From NCBI GenBank assembly GCA_009733715.1, contig WMKJ01000001.1, forward strand, positions 283,629 through 347,628: a stretch of DNA of 64,000 nt, given 5' to 3'. Below, one piece after another: positions 46,689 to 57,910 of the stretch (positions within the stretch are counted from its first letter, which is position 1; the number at the start of each line of letters is the position of its first letter). Both the position numbers and the translations under genes were made by a program. Origin of the DNA: Herpomyces periplanetae (lineage: Eukaryota > Ascomycota > Laboulbeniomycetes > Herpomycetales > Herpomycetaceae). The notes beneath the pieces are model-generated. The model was not told where the DNA came from. It saw only the letters and a list, made by a program, of their open reading frames with translations, and searched no databases.

Positions 46689-47362
46689 TAATTGGATGGG
46701 GTACGGACAAATGAAGTTCTAGGGATCAATTGGCGGATTTTAATTGACGGGAAGGGAAGTGAATTTGCATATGACAATCTAATAATTAAGTTGCACGGTT
46801 TGTAGAAATTTATTTGAAATAAAATTCGAATAGCGATGAATATATTCGTATACAAAAGTTTTAGGGTCTGGAAAATGTCATCACTAAGGCGACAATGAGT
46901 GGTTCACGGAAAGTATGAAGAAATGATAATTGGAAAATATATATGTAAATTATGCCAGTAAATGTGAAATATTCAAAAGAAAGGAATGACTAGAATGGTT
47001 TTAAGGATATAAAAATGTGTAATTGGTAAAATGGTTTATTCAAGGGAAATGATACGAGTCAAAAGTTCGATGATTGTGAATCAATTTCATGCAACTGGGA
47101 GCATACACGGAGTATAATTGAAGCTCAAAGGATTTGCATGAGATGAATGTGATGAAGATACGTTTAACATGGGTAGAATGAACGAAATGGATGAAAAAGT
47201 AGGAAAAATTTACGAATTTTGGAATAAAGTAGGAATTTTCGACTAAAATAGACAAAATATTATATAATCCGGGGGGTAGATGACGGAGGGAGAGAAAGAT
47301 TAGGAAGAATTTAACACAATAAAAGGAAAAAAATTGCAGGAAATATTTTGAGAGTTGCAGTT
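46689..47362. other. intergenic region, no gene
   Basis: About 670 bp of A+T-rich, purine-rich plus-strand DNA between two plus-strand genes. No exon is supported. Confidence 0.5.
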
Positions 47363-47914
47363 ATGGTGAAGACTGGAAAATGGAGGAGAAAAGAAAAAGT
47401 TAAGGAGGTTATTTATGATGAAAAGGATCGGGCGGATTATCTGGGGGGATTTTCCAAGAGAAAGGCACAACGAAAGGCTAAAAGTATTGAAAATCGGCAA
47501 AGAAGGGAACAAGAAGAAAGAATTAAACGGAGAGCTATTCTACGCGAGGAAAAAAAGGCGGTTGTCGAGCAATATTTTGCGCGAATTAACGCAACGATTG
47601 ATATAAATAGTTGGGGAGAAGAGGATAAACTTGAAGCAGAGAATGATGATAGGGCGAATTACGGGAAGGGATGTGGTAAACAAATTTATAAGTTAACTTA
47701 CGATGGGGATGAAGAGAGGGAATTACAAGATTCGACAGTGGTTACGGTAGAGTGTGAGATGATGGACATGAGTTCGGGGACGATGGGAAGTTGTTTAGCA
47801 CAAGATCGGCAGACTGAGGATAAGGAAGAGGTAAAGGAGGGTTTAAGGAGAAATGGAGAATCATTACACGGTAAAGAGAAGAGGAAAATAAATCATAAAT
47901 GGGTTAAAATATGA
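47363..47914 (+). CDS. RRP17: Rrp17/Nol12 ribosome-biogenesis nuclease
   Basis: Single exon, 183 residues, ATG at 47363; the frame is open a few codons upstream. Nol12/Rrp17 is a nucleolar 5'-3' exonuclease used in 5.8S/25S rRNA maturation. The family signature is at the N-terminus: EVIYDEKDRADYLGGFSKRK, followed by a long basic coiled-coil (KRKAQRKAK, QRREQEERIKRRAILREEKK). Later, QDSTVVTVECEMMDM matches the family's short conserved strand. The C-terminus is Lys-rich, for rRNA or nucleolar binding. Shorter than yeast Rrp17 (235). Confidence 0.85.
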   Translation: MVKTGKWRRKEKVKEVIYDEKDRADYLGGFSKRKAQRKAKSIENRQRREQEERIKRRAILREEKKAVVEQYFARINATIDINSWGEEDKLEAENDDRANYGKGCGKQIYKLTYDGDEERELQDSTVVTVECEMMDMSSGTMGSCLAQDRQTEDKEEVKEGLRRNGESLHGKEKRKINHKWVKI

Positions 47915-47997
47915 GCACAAACACGATTGAACGGGGGGATAAATTGGGGGAAAAAGGATACGTATAAAGTCTTAAATCATGGGTAGACTGGCACATA

Positions 47998-48361
47998 ATG
48001 GTTAGATATGAAAAAGTATCAAGACACTTTACCAGGATTATAGAAAAGCTAGACGGACAATTAACCGGATAACTAGCTTGTGATTTTAAATACGCATGAA
48101 GTGATCAGACGTATGGTGAAGCTGGTGAAAGCGTCTAGACGAGAGAAAATGCATAAACTGGACAATGTGAGTGAGGAGTAGACACATGGTTTGGTTAAGA
48201 CAAGGACAAATACACCGAAATGTAGGCTGGCTAAACTCGATCGCAAGACTATTGGGAGCGAAGATTTTTCTCGTATTCGCGCATCCCAGATGGAACAGCG
48301 CATGAAAATGCTCAAGCAATTACGACAAGGAAGCGGGAAAGGCAAAGACGAGGAAGAATAA
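47998..48361 (+). CDS. small basic hypothetical protein, interrupted by in-frame TAG
   Basis: Reading from ATG 47998, an 18-nt exon (MVRYEK) jo[ins] in phase 0 across a 61-nt intron (GTATCA donor, TTAAC branch) to an exon at 48077. That exon reads MVKLVKASRREKMHKLDN and then hits TAG at 48179-48181. The same frame continues past the TAG for 59 codons: KCRLAKLDRKTIGSEDF, RASQMEQRMKMLKQLRQ, then an acidic end and TAA at 48359. Both halves look coding and are basic and helical. A GTGAGT donor directly precedes the TAG, so splicing is likely. In-phase acceptors give introns of only 15 or 33 nt; the 59-nt choice at 48224 is out of frame. It may be a real ultrashort intron, a pseudogene or a sequence error. 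Family not recognised. Confidence 0.4.
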
Positions 48362-48373
48362 CACAAGAAGAAA

Positions 48374-49151
48374 TTAAATATTGTTCAACTCCAAGGCGAA
48401 CTCGTCCAATTCCTTTTTCGTTTCGGCGTACTTTTTGGCCATTTCTTCGAATTTGGCCTCCCATTGATCTCGTTCAACTTCTAAAGCTTGAACTTTCCGC
48501 TCGTAATGACCCGCTTTGACGTCAGTTTGTCGCAACCTATACACATCCATCCACCCCACGCACGATTAAATGGGTTAACATAAAATTGAAACAACCGCGC
48601 AAAAAGATAGCGCGTGTATAGATGAGTGAATAAAGGGAAACATTCAGCGAAAAAAATGAGGGTGATGATAATAATGGCTGAAAATGATCGTACTTCTCAT
48701 TAGTCTCTCGAATAGTACGGTCGGCAACTTCGGCCTCCTCTTCCAATAATTGTAATTTACGCATGAGAGATTCATTTTGGGTGCTATGTTGAGTTCCTTG
48801 GTCGACAGCAGCTTTGGCTTCCTTAGCCGCTAATTCCAACTTTTCGATTTCCTCTTCGAGAACGGCATTACGATGTTTAAGAGATGTAATCTCTTGTTCC
48901 ATATTTAAATTATCCTGTTCCAACTTTTTAACCTGTCCCTTTAACTCTTCTACCATCGTTGCACTTTCGTCCGCTTCGGAACGAAGTGCTGCCAATTTCT
49001 AAAGTTTGAAAGTTCTAACGTTAACATTTCACGTAACAAATAATTTGGTTAAAGTGATCATTAAATTCACTCATCTCTCAAAAATGTGGTATTAGAGATA
49101 ATGATGATAGTTAATGTGTTGATATAAATTTACCTGTTTAATAGCGTCCAT
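48374..49151 (-). CDS. cdc8: tropomyosin (Cdc8/Tpm1 type)
   Basis: Three exons: 49151-49134 (only MDAIKQ), 48998-48694 and 48536-48374; 161 residues, exactly the length of fission-yeast Cdc8, phases closed. Tropomyosin is a dimeric coiled coil that lies along formin-made actin cables and the cytokinetic ring. The whole protein is a continuous heptad pattern (MDAIKQKLAALRSEADES, EELKGQVKKLEQDNL, AVLEEEIEKLELAAKE, NEKLRQTDVKAG), ending ELDEFALELNNI. No prolines interrupt it. The first exon is needed: the conserved N-terminal Met is where N-acetylation strengthens actin binding. It converges on the small hypothetical gene with 12 bp between stops. Confidence 0.96.
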
Positions 49152-51183
49152 TTTCCTTGAATGTGTGAACGTTTACGGGTAAACTTTCAAATAGTGAGTC
49201 TGTCTTGTGAGCTTCTGAGGATGAGTGTAACCCCGACTGAAACACAGTACAGTACAGCTACATTAATTAGAGTCCAAATCTTACGATTTCCGTTAACAGT
49301 TTTAACAAACCAGAACACTAGAGTTACTCGTTCTATCTCCACAATCGTACGTCTGTTGATACCTTGGTTAATATTTACACTGATCAACCGGTAAAGCTCT
49401 GGAATATCAATTGTGCCCGACACTAACAGAAGTAACAATTATAGGATAACAAGTGCGTGAACAAACCCATACGCACAATCTTTAAAAAACCGTACCACCC
49501 TTGTAAATTTGACGTTGTGCGAGACGTTCAAAACTTCCAGTCAAGTTAACATTAATGTGATACAGCAAAACTTTATGAAATACCTTTAATAAATCCACCT
49601 ACCCACGCTAACGCGCGTAACTTCAGACCACTCGATAAGCACACGTATTGTACCAAGTCTCGATAATGTTTAAATAATTAATTTTGAACAGATTGATTAG
49701 ATCAATCGAATATCTCGCTAAAGTATGAACGATCAAAATGCCCAATAATCAAGAAATATTTCAGATTCGTGGATAATTTCTCTCCTTTTTCCCTCGAAAA
49801 TCTCGCTCAATCGACTCCAAAAAAGTTTTCGGCTCCCCGGGAATGGAAAATAGTTTATCCGCCCAATGGTCAGATGACCGGTCCAGTCGGCGTGAAACTG
49901 GGAGGGTACTCGGGCCGAGAGATTATGGGGGAAATGCTCAAGGTTTGATGGGTACACTTTTGGGTTTATCTTTGTCTTTTGTTAAATTTAGCTCAGGTAT
50001 TAATCTATAAGTTACTCTGGTTAGTTTTATAAGGTTTAAAAAACATGTTGCTGAGCTACTCCGTCTTTCCCGTTGGTGTATACGTATGAGATATTTTGTT
50101 GTCGACTTTTTATACAACTTATGCTTTAAGGCTTACCGTACTATGATAAATTGAGATATATTCTTACGATTTGCTCAAGTTCACCAATGCTAATTGTCTT
50201 TTAAGAATAAAGGTTTTGGAGAACTACCATTATGAACAATTATACCATACAAAACAAGTACATGCTACGGCAGGTTTGTGTAAAGACCACTTCCCATCCA
50301 CTTACGTAATACAATGAAAGGCACTTCGCCAAACGATATTGAGGTGCGATAACTTGGTATGTCAGCTATACCATTAAATATTTAAGAAGCATGACAAATT
50401 GTTGGCTGATTACCAAAAGTATAAGTGTATCATTAAGACATGAAAAAATATTGATAATTCAAGAATACAAAACTAACAGACCAATGCAATCCCATATACC
50501 GCCAAGCCACCTCACCCCGTCCTCGAGCCACAACTCCCTGGCCCCACGTGACTCCAAACACAACCCGCCTGACTCAGCAGCGGTTTGGGAAGGAGCGGTG
50601 TGGTTGCTCTGCGCAACGGCAGAGTTTAGGAATTTGTATATGTTTACACTTGGGGTTGTGATGGGGAAAAATTGCGACAAGTTAAGTTTTGGGAGAAATT
50701 TTGTTGTGAAAGTACTTTCAATCTTTTCTAATTCTCTAAATATTAAGTTATACATCTTCTCTCAATAATTATTTACGTTTACCTGTTTACACAAACCTTT
50801 CTTTGTTGATGTGAGGAAATATTTGGCAAATATTCTTCAAAATGCTTAAAATGATCAATGTTACTTAACCAAGAACTTCCATCTTTTTATCACACTTTAA
50901 TTCTTGTTCTTTAAGTAAAAAAATTACATCTTCACTCCAACATTTGAAATACCCTTTCAAACAACATACTTTACTATCTTTAAACGTTATATCTGATCGT
51001 TTCGCATTGCTCTTCAATTGCCTGGCGCATTACTCAAGTTTATTTGCATATCGCTTAAATTTATCCAGCTCAATCATTTTAACCGTCATCTCTTAAACCA
51101 ATTTTCCCTTGGGATCAAAATTACTCGTTTCACAAGTATTCACTAACTCTTCAGTCAAACTATTCATCTAAACTTTTTCCATC
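49152..51183. other. divergent promoter region, tropomyosin and securin candidate
   Basis: About 2 kb without a supported gene. A locally G+C-rich patch at 50485-50640 stands out from the A+T-rich surroundings and holds a CACGTG at 50545-50550. Both strands are open there for about 100 codons, but the translations are compositionally odd. It may be a promoter island or a non-coding RNA; nothing decisive is visible. C/T-rich DNA at 50930-51170 precedes the securin candidate. Confidence 0.45.
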
Positions 51184-52385
51184 ATGTACGCTCTACACGG
51201 TCAAGAAAATGATGTACACACTTCAGTCGTTAACCTTAACGGCAAACCACTCGTACAAAATTCCCTCATAAATTCCAAGAATTCATCTCATCCCTACAAT
51301 ACGACAAACCTTAAAGCTTCCATTACAGGTGTATCAAATCCGGGACCTGATTCGAAAGCTTCCACAAATCGCTTCCCCCAAACACCCTCGAAACCCGGTC
51401 AAGTTTCCAAAATTTTACAGCAAAACGCCCGGACAATTGATGTATGCGCAAAGCATAAGCCAAATGTCCGTAGCCTGGCCAATTTTAATACTCCTGCCAG
51501 TGAGTTTATAATTCCAAACCAAACATTCAACCCTTATCTCTTGGGTAAATATCTGACAGTCGACTCCTAATTTCTATAGATTCTCGAGTAAGAGAACCTT
51601 TGGGTAATAAAACCGTTAATACCAAATATGATACTACTCTATTATCCCAAAGACCCCAATCTGTAAAACCGTACCAACAGAACAATTCCTTGACCAAATC
51701 CGTTGGTGTTTCAAAACTACGCTCCGCAAAGTTACACGTACATTCTAGTGATACAGAATCACCCGGCAAATCCACCCCACGTTCAATTCGTAAAGAAGTT
51801 AACAGTAAAGCTTCCAATGCCGAAAGTACTTTTGCTAAACCAGCTCGACTTCCCGATGTCCCCATCGACCTAGAAACGTTAGAACCTGAAAACATGGGCC
51901 TAAATGATTCTCAGTTATCAGTATTACCCGAACTTCCCGATGATGAATGCTTTGGCCTAAACAAAACTTTTCCCCAATTTCTCCCCGAAAACTTAATGCG
52001 AGGTTGGATGGCACATTATTTACATCCTGTTGACGAAGCTACTCAATTAACACAAGCCGAGATGAAACTTGCCCGTGAGGAGCGTAGAAACGCTAAACGA
52101 ATCAGTTCTATCCTTGAATCGTCTACATACGAAACTTTGGCTGAGATTGATAAATTAAAGATTCGCGATTCCGAAACGAAATGCTCTACCAGACCTCCTC
52201 TTTCAATGTCTTATAATTCCAAGAGTAGCACCCCGTCCACTTCATCGTCAAAATCCCTTCACTCACGTTCAAGAAAAACCCTAACATGTAACTTAGAAGG
52301 CAAAAGTTTTGCTCGCTCTACCGCCGCTTCTTTGGCTCGCCGTACCCCAAAACACCCCGCAACAATCTCCAAAATTCGTACATAA
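51184..52385 (+). CDS. putative securin (Cut2/Pds1-like)
   Basis: Two exons, 51184-51499 and 51580-52385, GTGAGT donor, CTAAT branch; 373 residues, phase closed. Largely disordered, Ser/Thr/Lys-rich. Residues 110-119, REPLGNKTVN, match the RxxLxxxxN destruction-box consensus of APC/C substrates. About residue 200, PDVPIDLETLEPE is followed by an acidic LPELPDDE; it resembles the separase-binding PLDFESFDLPE segment of animal securins in spacing and chemistry. A helical stretch (AHYLHPVDEATQL, MKLAREERRNAKR) and a basic tail follow. Securin keeps separase inactive until anaphase. Securins diverge so much that this rests on two short motifs; another APC/C substrate is possible. Confidence 0.45.
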
Positions 52386-52766
52386 ACCCACCTAATTCCT
52401 CCTTTAGTTAATTGTCTAGCTTTCTTTTAATATATCAATCTCTTCATCCCAATCCTTCATTTTTCTCCAAAGTTTTCCCAGACTCCCCCGTCATGTGACC
52501 CCTCCGGGAAAACTCCTCGTCCGACGGGACTGGGTCAACCTTCCTCCGTAAATTCGCTTAGGATCATGTGATCCACCCATCGCTTAAGTAAGAAACCCGT
52601 CAAAATCTCGATGAAAAGCGAATTTGATGGAAAAGTTTTTTTTCAAGATATTTCACGCAAGTTTGTCCCCGTGGAAGTGTCAAGTCAGTTGGGAAATTAC
52701 CAGAGTTTTTTGAGTGGAATAGTTGAATAAACATTTCCGCACGTTAAACGAGTAAATTTGCCCGTC
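52386..52766. promoter_or_regulatory. eL38 promoter region
   Basis: About 380 bp between two plus-strand genes. It includes a G+C-richer block at 52480-52560 (tgacccctccgggaa, gacgggactgggtc) that differs from the A+T-rich flanks. It is the presumptive promoter of the ribosomal gene. Confidence 0.35.
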
Positions 52767-53080
52767 ATGCCTCAAGAAGTTACCAATATCAAGGAATTCT
52801 TATCAATTTGTGTTCGGCCGTCCGCTAAATGTTAGCCAATTTTTTCGTATTTGCCTTGTATTTTCTCCTCATATTCAATGGAAATATAATTACTACTTTG
52901 CTAACCCTATTAATTATGCCATGTGAGAGCCTGATAACAGCGGTCATCATCAAAAAGAATCTCCATGCACAACAGGTCAAATTCAAGGTTCGCTGTTCGA
53001 AATTTATGTATACACTCGTGTTAAAGGATGACGAAAAAGCCGATAAATTAAAGCAAAGTCTGCCTCCCGGTATGAACTGA
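52767..53080 (+). CDS. RPL38: ribosomal protein eL38
   Basis: Two exons, 52767-52830 and 52941-53080, intron 110 nt; 67 residues (family usually 69-78). The N-terminus [20 protein letters not shown] and the conserved [13 protein letters not shown] and [10 protein letters not shown] leave no doubt. It is a small basic component of the cytosolic 60S subunit near expansion segment ES27. Exon 1 covers 21 residues before a phase-1 junction (AK then SVIIKK). A 5' intron close to the start is typical for ribosomal protein genes. Confidence 0.97.
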
Positions 53081-53571
53081 TTGTTTACTTCCCTCCTACG
53101 TTTAATAAATTTTTTTCACCGTCAAGGCCGCCACCTTGATAATCTAGCTAAGTGCACGCATATGAACACTCTGGCTAATGTTGACCTTTTTCTTCTAGCT
53201 CTAATGATAACCGATTTATCATCTAAAAAGTTAAAATCCCGGAAATAATCCCTCCTCCAAATCTATTTTGTTCTTCACGTCCCGTTCGTCTTTGGTCTAT
53301 AGAAAATTTAATTCATTTTTCGCGAATTTTCATTCCCTTCCTCCCTTCCAATTCGGGTGCACAAAGTAAAGACTCATGATGAATTTCTCACCTTTGACTT
53401 TCCGTTTTACCAATGTGTTTACCTATGGTAAACCGTTTTGCACTAACATCATATTGTCATACGCTCCGACATTACTTAGACCTAATTGCTCCAAGCCCGC
53501 TCTCCCGGTCCATTACTTCAAGTGCAGTATACTACGGCGAACCGAGCCTGTCATTGAAACTCTATAAAATC
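53081..53571. other. intergenic, eL38 and MRI1 3' ends
   Basis: About 490 bp between convergent genes. Two overlapping plus-strand frames of 60-70 codons lack any domain and overlap the end of MRI1; not called. Confidence 0.5.
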
Positions 53572-55281
53572 TCACGCTGTGGTAAAGTTAAAACCTTCGT
53601 TAGCCTCGAAAACTTGGCTCTCTGATACTATAGCGTCGATATATTGAGCAGGTGTCACATCAAATGAGGGATTCCATACGTTCACACCGTTAGCTGCGAT
53701 GCGTACAGTAGCCAACTCAACATTTGAATAATTAAGATGTGTGCCTAGAACATTTGTTCCAGGTTTACTGGATTTGTTAGGCACCAGTTCCCCAGAAACA
53801 TGAGTAATTTCGCTGGCTGAACGCTCCTCGATAACTATACTATCGCCGTTTGGTATTCTAGTATCGATAGTCGTATGCGGCGCTGCAACGATAAATTTAA
53901 CATAAGGTTTGTGGCATTGAGCTAAACACGAAAGGCTGTACGTGCCGATCTTATTAGCTGTATCGCCATTCGCGGCAATACGATCTGCTCCGACAATAAT
54001 GAATATATTAGTACGGTTAATTTGATCAACTGCAGCTCGTAAAGGCCGTGATGTATTACACTGGCGCTCCCTAACAAGTTTCTGGAGTAATGCTCCCACC
54101 ATGGAATCGGTTATCAAAGTTGCTGGAATATTATCATGCGATAATTCATATCCCGTTAATCGTGATCCCTGGTTGTACGGTCGAGTTTCTGTATAGTAGA
54201 CGTTACGAAGTTTGTGGCGAGCGTGTAAATCTCTAATTATTCCCAAAGCTGTTCCGTGTCCTGCTGTGGCAAGTGATCTGAAAATTCAATGTTAATTCCT
54301 TAGTGTATATGACAACATGGTATAACCTTAAGAACTCGAAATACCATTGTCAGAGTGGCCAGCGGTTGTGAAAGTGTGAACATACCCAGTGTTACAATGA
54401 GTTATAACATCCACTAGTGGTTCCAGTCCAGGCGGATGCTCAATTGTATTTGAATCGCTTACGTTTAAGTGCTGAACAATCCATTCCGAACCCAACAAGC
54501 CAATTTTACGATTGGTTTCAATGTCGTCTTGCAGCATCTTTTCCGCAAATTGAATTACTCGTTGAACTATCAAGCGCGAGCCTTCTCTTAGTTTACATAC
54601 AATGTCCAAAGAGTTTTCCAAACCATTTCTTTCGGGAAGGGAGGTTGATGTCGACTTGTCTTGAGTTCTTCCAAGACATTCGCTGACTGCATTTTTAATT
54701 TCACGTTGCAGTTTGGTGACTGCGTCATATAAATTAACCGCCGTAGGCCGACTTCCGAGCAAATTATCCAATTCAGCTAGTATAGCATCCTGGAACTCTA
54801 TAATGACAGATGACATATAAGTTTGGTCGGCATTGTTCAAGTTGAGTTCGCTTTTCAAGAATGTAGCTAATGGGCCTCGTCGCTTAAGACTTTCGGTAGT
54901 TTGGTCAATAGATGTACATAAATTATCATAGGTGTCGACCTTATCATTATATGAATCCACTTGATCCGGGTAGTCTGCTACTTTCATATTCATCAATTCA
55001 ACAGCCAAAGCCAATATAGCTACGATGGAAATAGCCGGGGCACCGCGTACTTGCATCCGACGTATAACGTAAAATGCATCTCCAGTGTTTTTAACATTTA
55101 TATATTGTGATACATACGGTAATCGTAACTGGTTCAAAACGCTCAGTTTTGCAGGACATTTTAACGACAAGCCCACCAAGTCACTAAACAACACTAATCC
55201 AACATCGGAAAAGTTAATCTCGACTGAGCTCTCTGTGATTGTGTCAAGAGATGCAGGCCGATAGTCAATCGATTTCAACAT
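53572..55281 (-). CDS. MRI1: methylthioribose-1-phosphate isomerase, with an insertion
   Basis: Two exons, 55281-54386 and 54277-53572, intron 108 nt; 533 residues against a usual 370-410. It isomerises 5-methylthioribose-1-phosphate to 5-methylthioribulose-1-phosphate in the methionine salvage pathway. Seen: [50 protein letters not shown] (catalytic Cys; completed across the intron), [49 protein letters not shown] (catalytic Asp). The extra length is in two places: near residues 20-60 before the first conserved block, and in the linker between residues about 110 and 165. Both insertions are in frame within one exon. Confidence 0.93.
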
Positions 55282-55550
55282 TGTTAAAAGTACACAAATC
55301 CTACACTATTACCAAGAGGTGTAACAAATATCTTATTAAACTGATAACAAAATTGAAAAAAAACTAAAATTTTCGAAAACGAATCTACACCACATTTTAT
55401 GCAAATGTTTTGACGTCACGTGCAAACAGGTGTGGCTCAGCACAGTTTTGCCTGTTTAGCGGTAAAAAGTTGCCATATTAAGTGGTTCAAACACGGGGTT
55501 GGGTGGGAGTGATAGACTGCTGAAGAAAATAGTTTGGATGGTAACAGAAT
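55282..55550. promoter_or_regulatory. divergent promoter with overlapping CRE and E-box
   Basis: The 269 bp between the MRI1 start and the small hypothetical gene. Positions 55411-55422 read TGACGTCACGTG: a full CRE palindrome (TGACGTCA, the ATF/CREB-type bZIP site) overlapping an E-box (CACGTG). It is 130 bp from each start codon, a good place for a shared control site. Confidence 0.45.
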
Positions 55551-56009
55551 ATGATGGGGTTAATAAAGTTTAGCGTCCATGATAATGAGCTGAGTAAAAG
55601 ATATTACAATCAACAGTCTAACGTTAACAAATTTATTCGGTAAAAACCGGCTTACACAGCCTCGTACAAGTGGAACAAGTTTTACAAAACTTCCCAAACC
55701 TCTTATAAAAGATTTTCCGAACCGATATCCGTAGGAGAATTTGAGCGCACAAAGCATGAGCGTGAGTTTCAAGGATTGGGAAATAAGAATTTGGGCAAGT
55801 TAACAAAATTATTACGGGCTAAAGTTTTACGAAATCGAAATAGTCAAGGAAAGTTAATGCAAGCACCCATAATGTCTGCGGAAATTATTGGAGGTGTTGA
55901 AAATTTGAATTGTAAGAAAAGTTCTTGGGGATACTTGACACTGGATTCGTGCAAATCGTTTGATGATCAAACTTGTAGAACGGATCTAACGTGTACAGAG
56001 AAAAGTTGA
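55551..56009 (+). CDS. small basic hypothetical protein
   Basis: Two exons, 55551-55593 and 55660-56009, intron 66 nt with CTAAC branch; 130 residues, phase closed. Starts MMGLIKFSVHDNELT. The middle is rich in Lys, Arg, Tyr and Ser (YKWNKFYKTSQTSYKRF) and then has a helical EFERTKHEREFQG and KLTKLLRAKVLRNRN. Four Cys lie in the last 40 residues. No hydrophobic segment. I do not recognise it. A 20-nt GT...AG segment at 55640-55659 sits inside the intron and shares its acceptor. Confidence 0.5.
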
Positions 56010-56055
56010 CGACTAACCTTTATTATTCGATATAGTTTCCAAGAGTAATACAGGT

Positions 56056-57817
56056 ATGAAAATTATGAAGGAAGAAGTGGATTTTGAAAAGAGATTCGCG
56101 TTATCCTAAGTCATAGTGTAAGCTAGATATAGATAAGTCTCACGATCTATGCCAATTAAAGGCAAATGAAAAGGCGAACTTGGACCAAGGAGGTTTGGAA
56201 GATGGAACTGATGAAGATGAAGTGAACGGTACGCAGAATGATGAACCTGAAAAGCAACGTGAAAATGTACCAAATTACGGACTAACATACGTACATTTAC
56301 AGAATCCAAAAAAAAGAAGAAGCGAAGACCTCGTAAAAAAAAAGTCAAAAATACAGATAATGAAGATAACAAGGTCACCGGTGTCATTGACAACAATAAT
56401 GCTACTGTAGAACAAACCAGTCCACCGCGTATTCAAGTGTCAAAATTATTTCCACATGGGAAGTATCCCATGGGTGAAATTCAGTTTTACAAGGAACTTA
56501 ATGAAGAGTCGGGAAAAGTTATGCAAAATAACGAGTTTAAACAAGTGAACAATGTTAACCTGGCCCGTACAACGGCCGAAGAGTATCGTTATACACAGCG
56601 ACAAGAAAAGCTGAACGATACAGTTTTGAGCGAGTATAGACAAGCTGCAGAGATACATCGTCAAGTACGACAATGGTCACAAAGGACCATTCAACCTGGT
56701 ATGAGCTTAACTGAAATCGCCGAAGGAATCGAAGACAGTGTACGACATTTGTCCGGACATATGGGCTTGGAAACCGGTGATTGCTTGATAGCTGGTATGG
56801 GTTTTCCAACCGGCGTGAGCCTAAATAACTGTGCGGCTCATTATACACCAAACGCCGGAAATACTAAGATATTGGAAGAGAATGATGTTATGAAAGTGGA
56901 CTTCGGCGTTCATGTCAACGGACGTATTGTCGATAGTGCATTTACAATAACGTTTGCAGAAGACAAGTACGCGCCGTTATTAGAGTCAGTACGTGAGGCC
57001 ACCAATACTGGTGTTAAAGAAGCTGGAATCGATGTAAGGCTTGGTGAACTGGGTGGCATAATTCAAGAAGTCATTGAAAGTTACGAGTTAACCTTGGACA
57101 ATGGTAAAACCGTCCCCATCAAACCAATCCGAAATTTAAATGGCCATACGATAGATCAGTACACCATCCACGGGGGAAAAAGTGTTCCAATTGTTCATAC
57201 GCCTGATGAAAGAGGCAAAATGGAGGAAGGCGAAATATATGCAATAGAAACATTCTGCTCCACAGGTCGAGGTATTGTTCGGGAAGATGTAAGTGAAAAT
57301 TACACAATCTCTTTAGCGTTTAACGAAATGCTTGCGCGAACTATTAAGTTAACAGCCGATTTAATCAACGTAAATTATACCGTAAGATGGAAACTTCTCA
57401 TTACGCTAGGAACGCAGAAACTCCCCAGTTCTCCGCGCTCGCCTCAAAATCCGTTCCTTCGTCAGCTAAACCCTTATTTTATTCGATAAATAAAAACTTC
57501 GGAACTCTACCATTTTGTCGAAGATACTTGGACAGACTAGGCCACCAGAGATACTTACTCGGTCTTAATGCTTTAGTTAGCATGGGATATATCCAAGCTT
57601 ATCCGCCCTTGTGCGACATTAAAGGATCTTTAACCGCACAATTTGAACATGTAAGTCCAGTTCTATCGCGCTGTAAACATGGCTATACTCGTTAAGCTGA
57701 TTCACCTCCAACACAATACCACCCATCTAACCATGTTGAACCTACGAGTAAACGACACAGACGGTTCTTCTACGATCAAACGTGAAAGAAGTTATATCAC
57801 GCGGGAATGACTACTAA
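56056..57817 (+). CDS. MAP2: methionine aminopeptidase 2
   Basis: Exons: probably 56056-56076 and 56117-56228, then 56303-57288, 57387-57650 and 57761-57817. In-phase total 479 residues, close to human MetAP2 (478). It removes initiator Met co-translationally. The N-terminal polybasic stretch ([12 protein letters not shown]) after an acidic region is diagnostic of type 2. Metal ligands in order: [10 protein letters not shown] (His), [13 protein letters not shown] (two Asp), TIHGGKSVP (His), GEIYAIETF (Glu), [11 protein letters not shown] (Glu, across the last intron). The end is SRGNDY, like the family's SRGDDY. Only the first 21-nt exon and the second junction are uncertain. A donor at 56265 instead of 56229 would add 12 residues. 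Confidence 0.93.
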
Positions 57818-57910
57818 AAGATTATTCGATGGACCAACCATTGATGAAAAACATCGATAGGTAATAAACCTTACTCATCAATCGCATGTCGAGACAGAAA
57901 GTCACTTCGT

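Noticed and set aside
5698-48181. UAG might be reassigned to an amino acid in this genome
   Set aside because: TAG is the natural end of ECI1 directly after an AKL signal, and it also ends the MARVEL-like and dehydrogenase genes at plausible lengths. The two interrupted frames are better explained by splicing.
50391-50768. Overlapping plus- and minus-strand frames of about 100-125 codons in a GC-rich patch
   Set aside because: Both strands are open because the patch is GC-rich; neither translation shows a domain or consistent hydrophobic pattern.
54417-54686. 89-codon plus-strand frame
   Set aside because: Antisense to exon 1 of MRI1.
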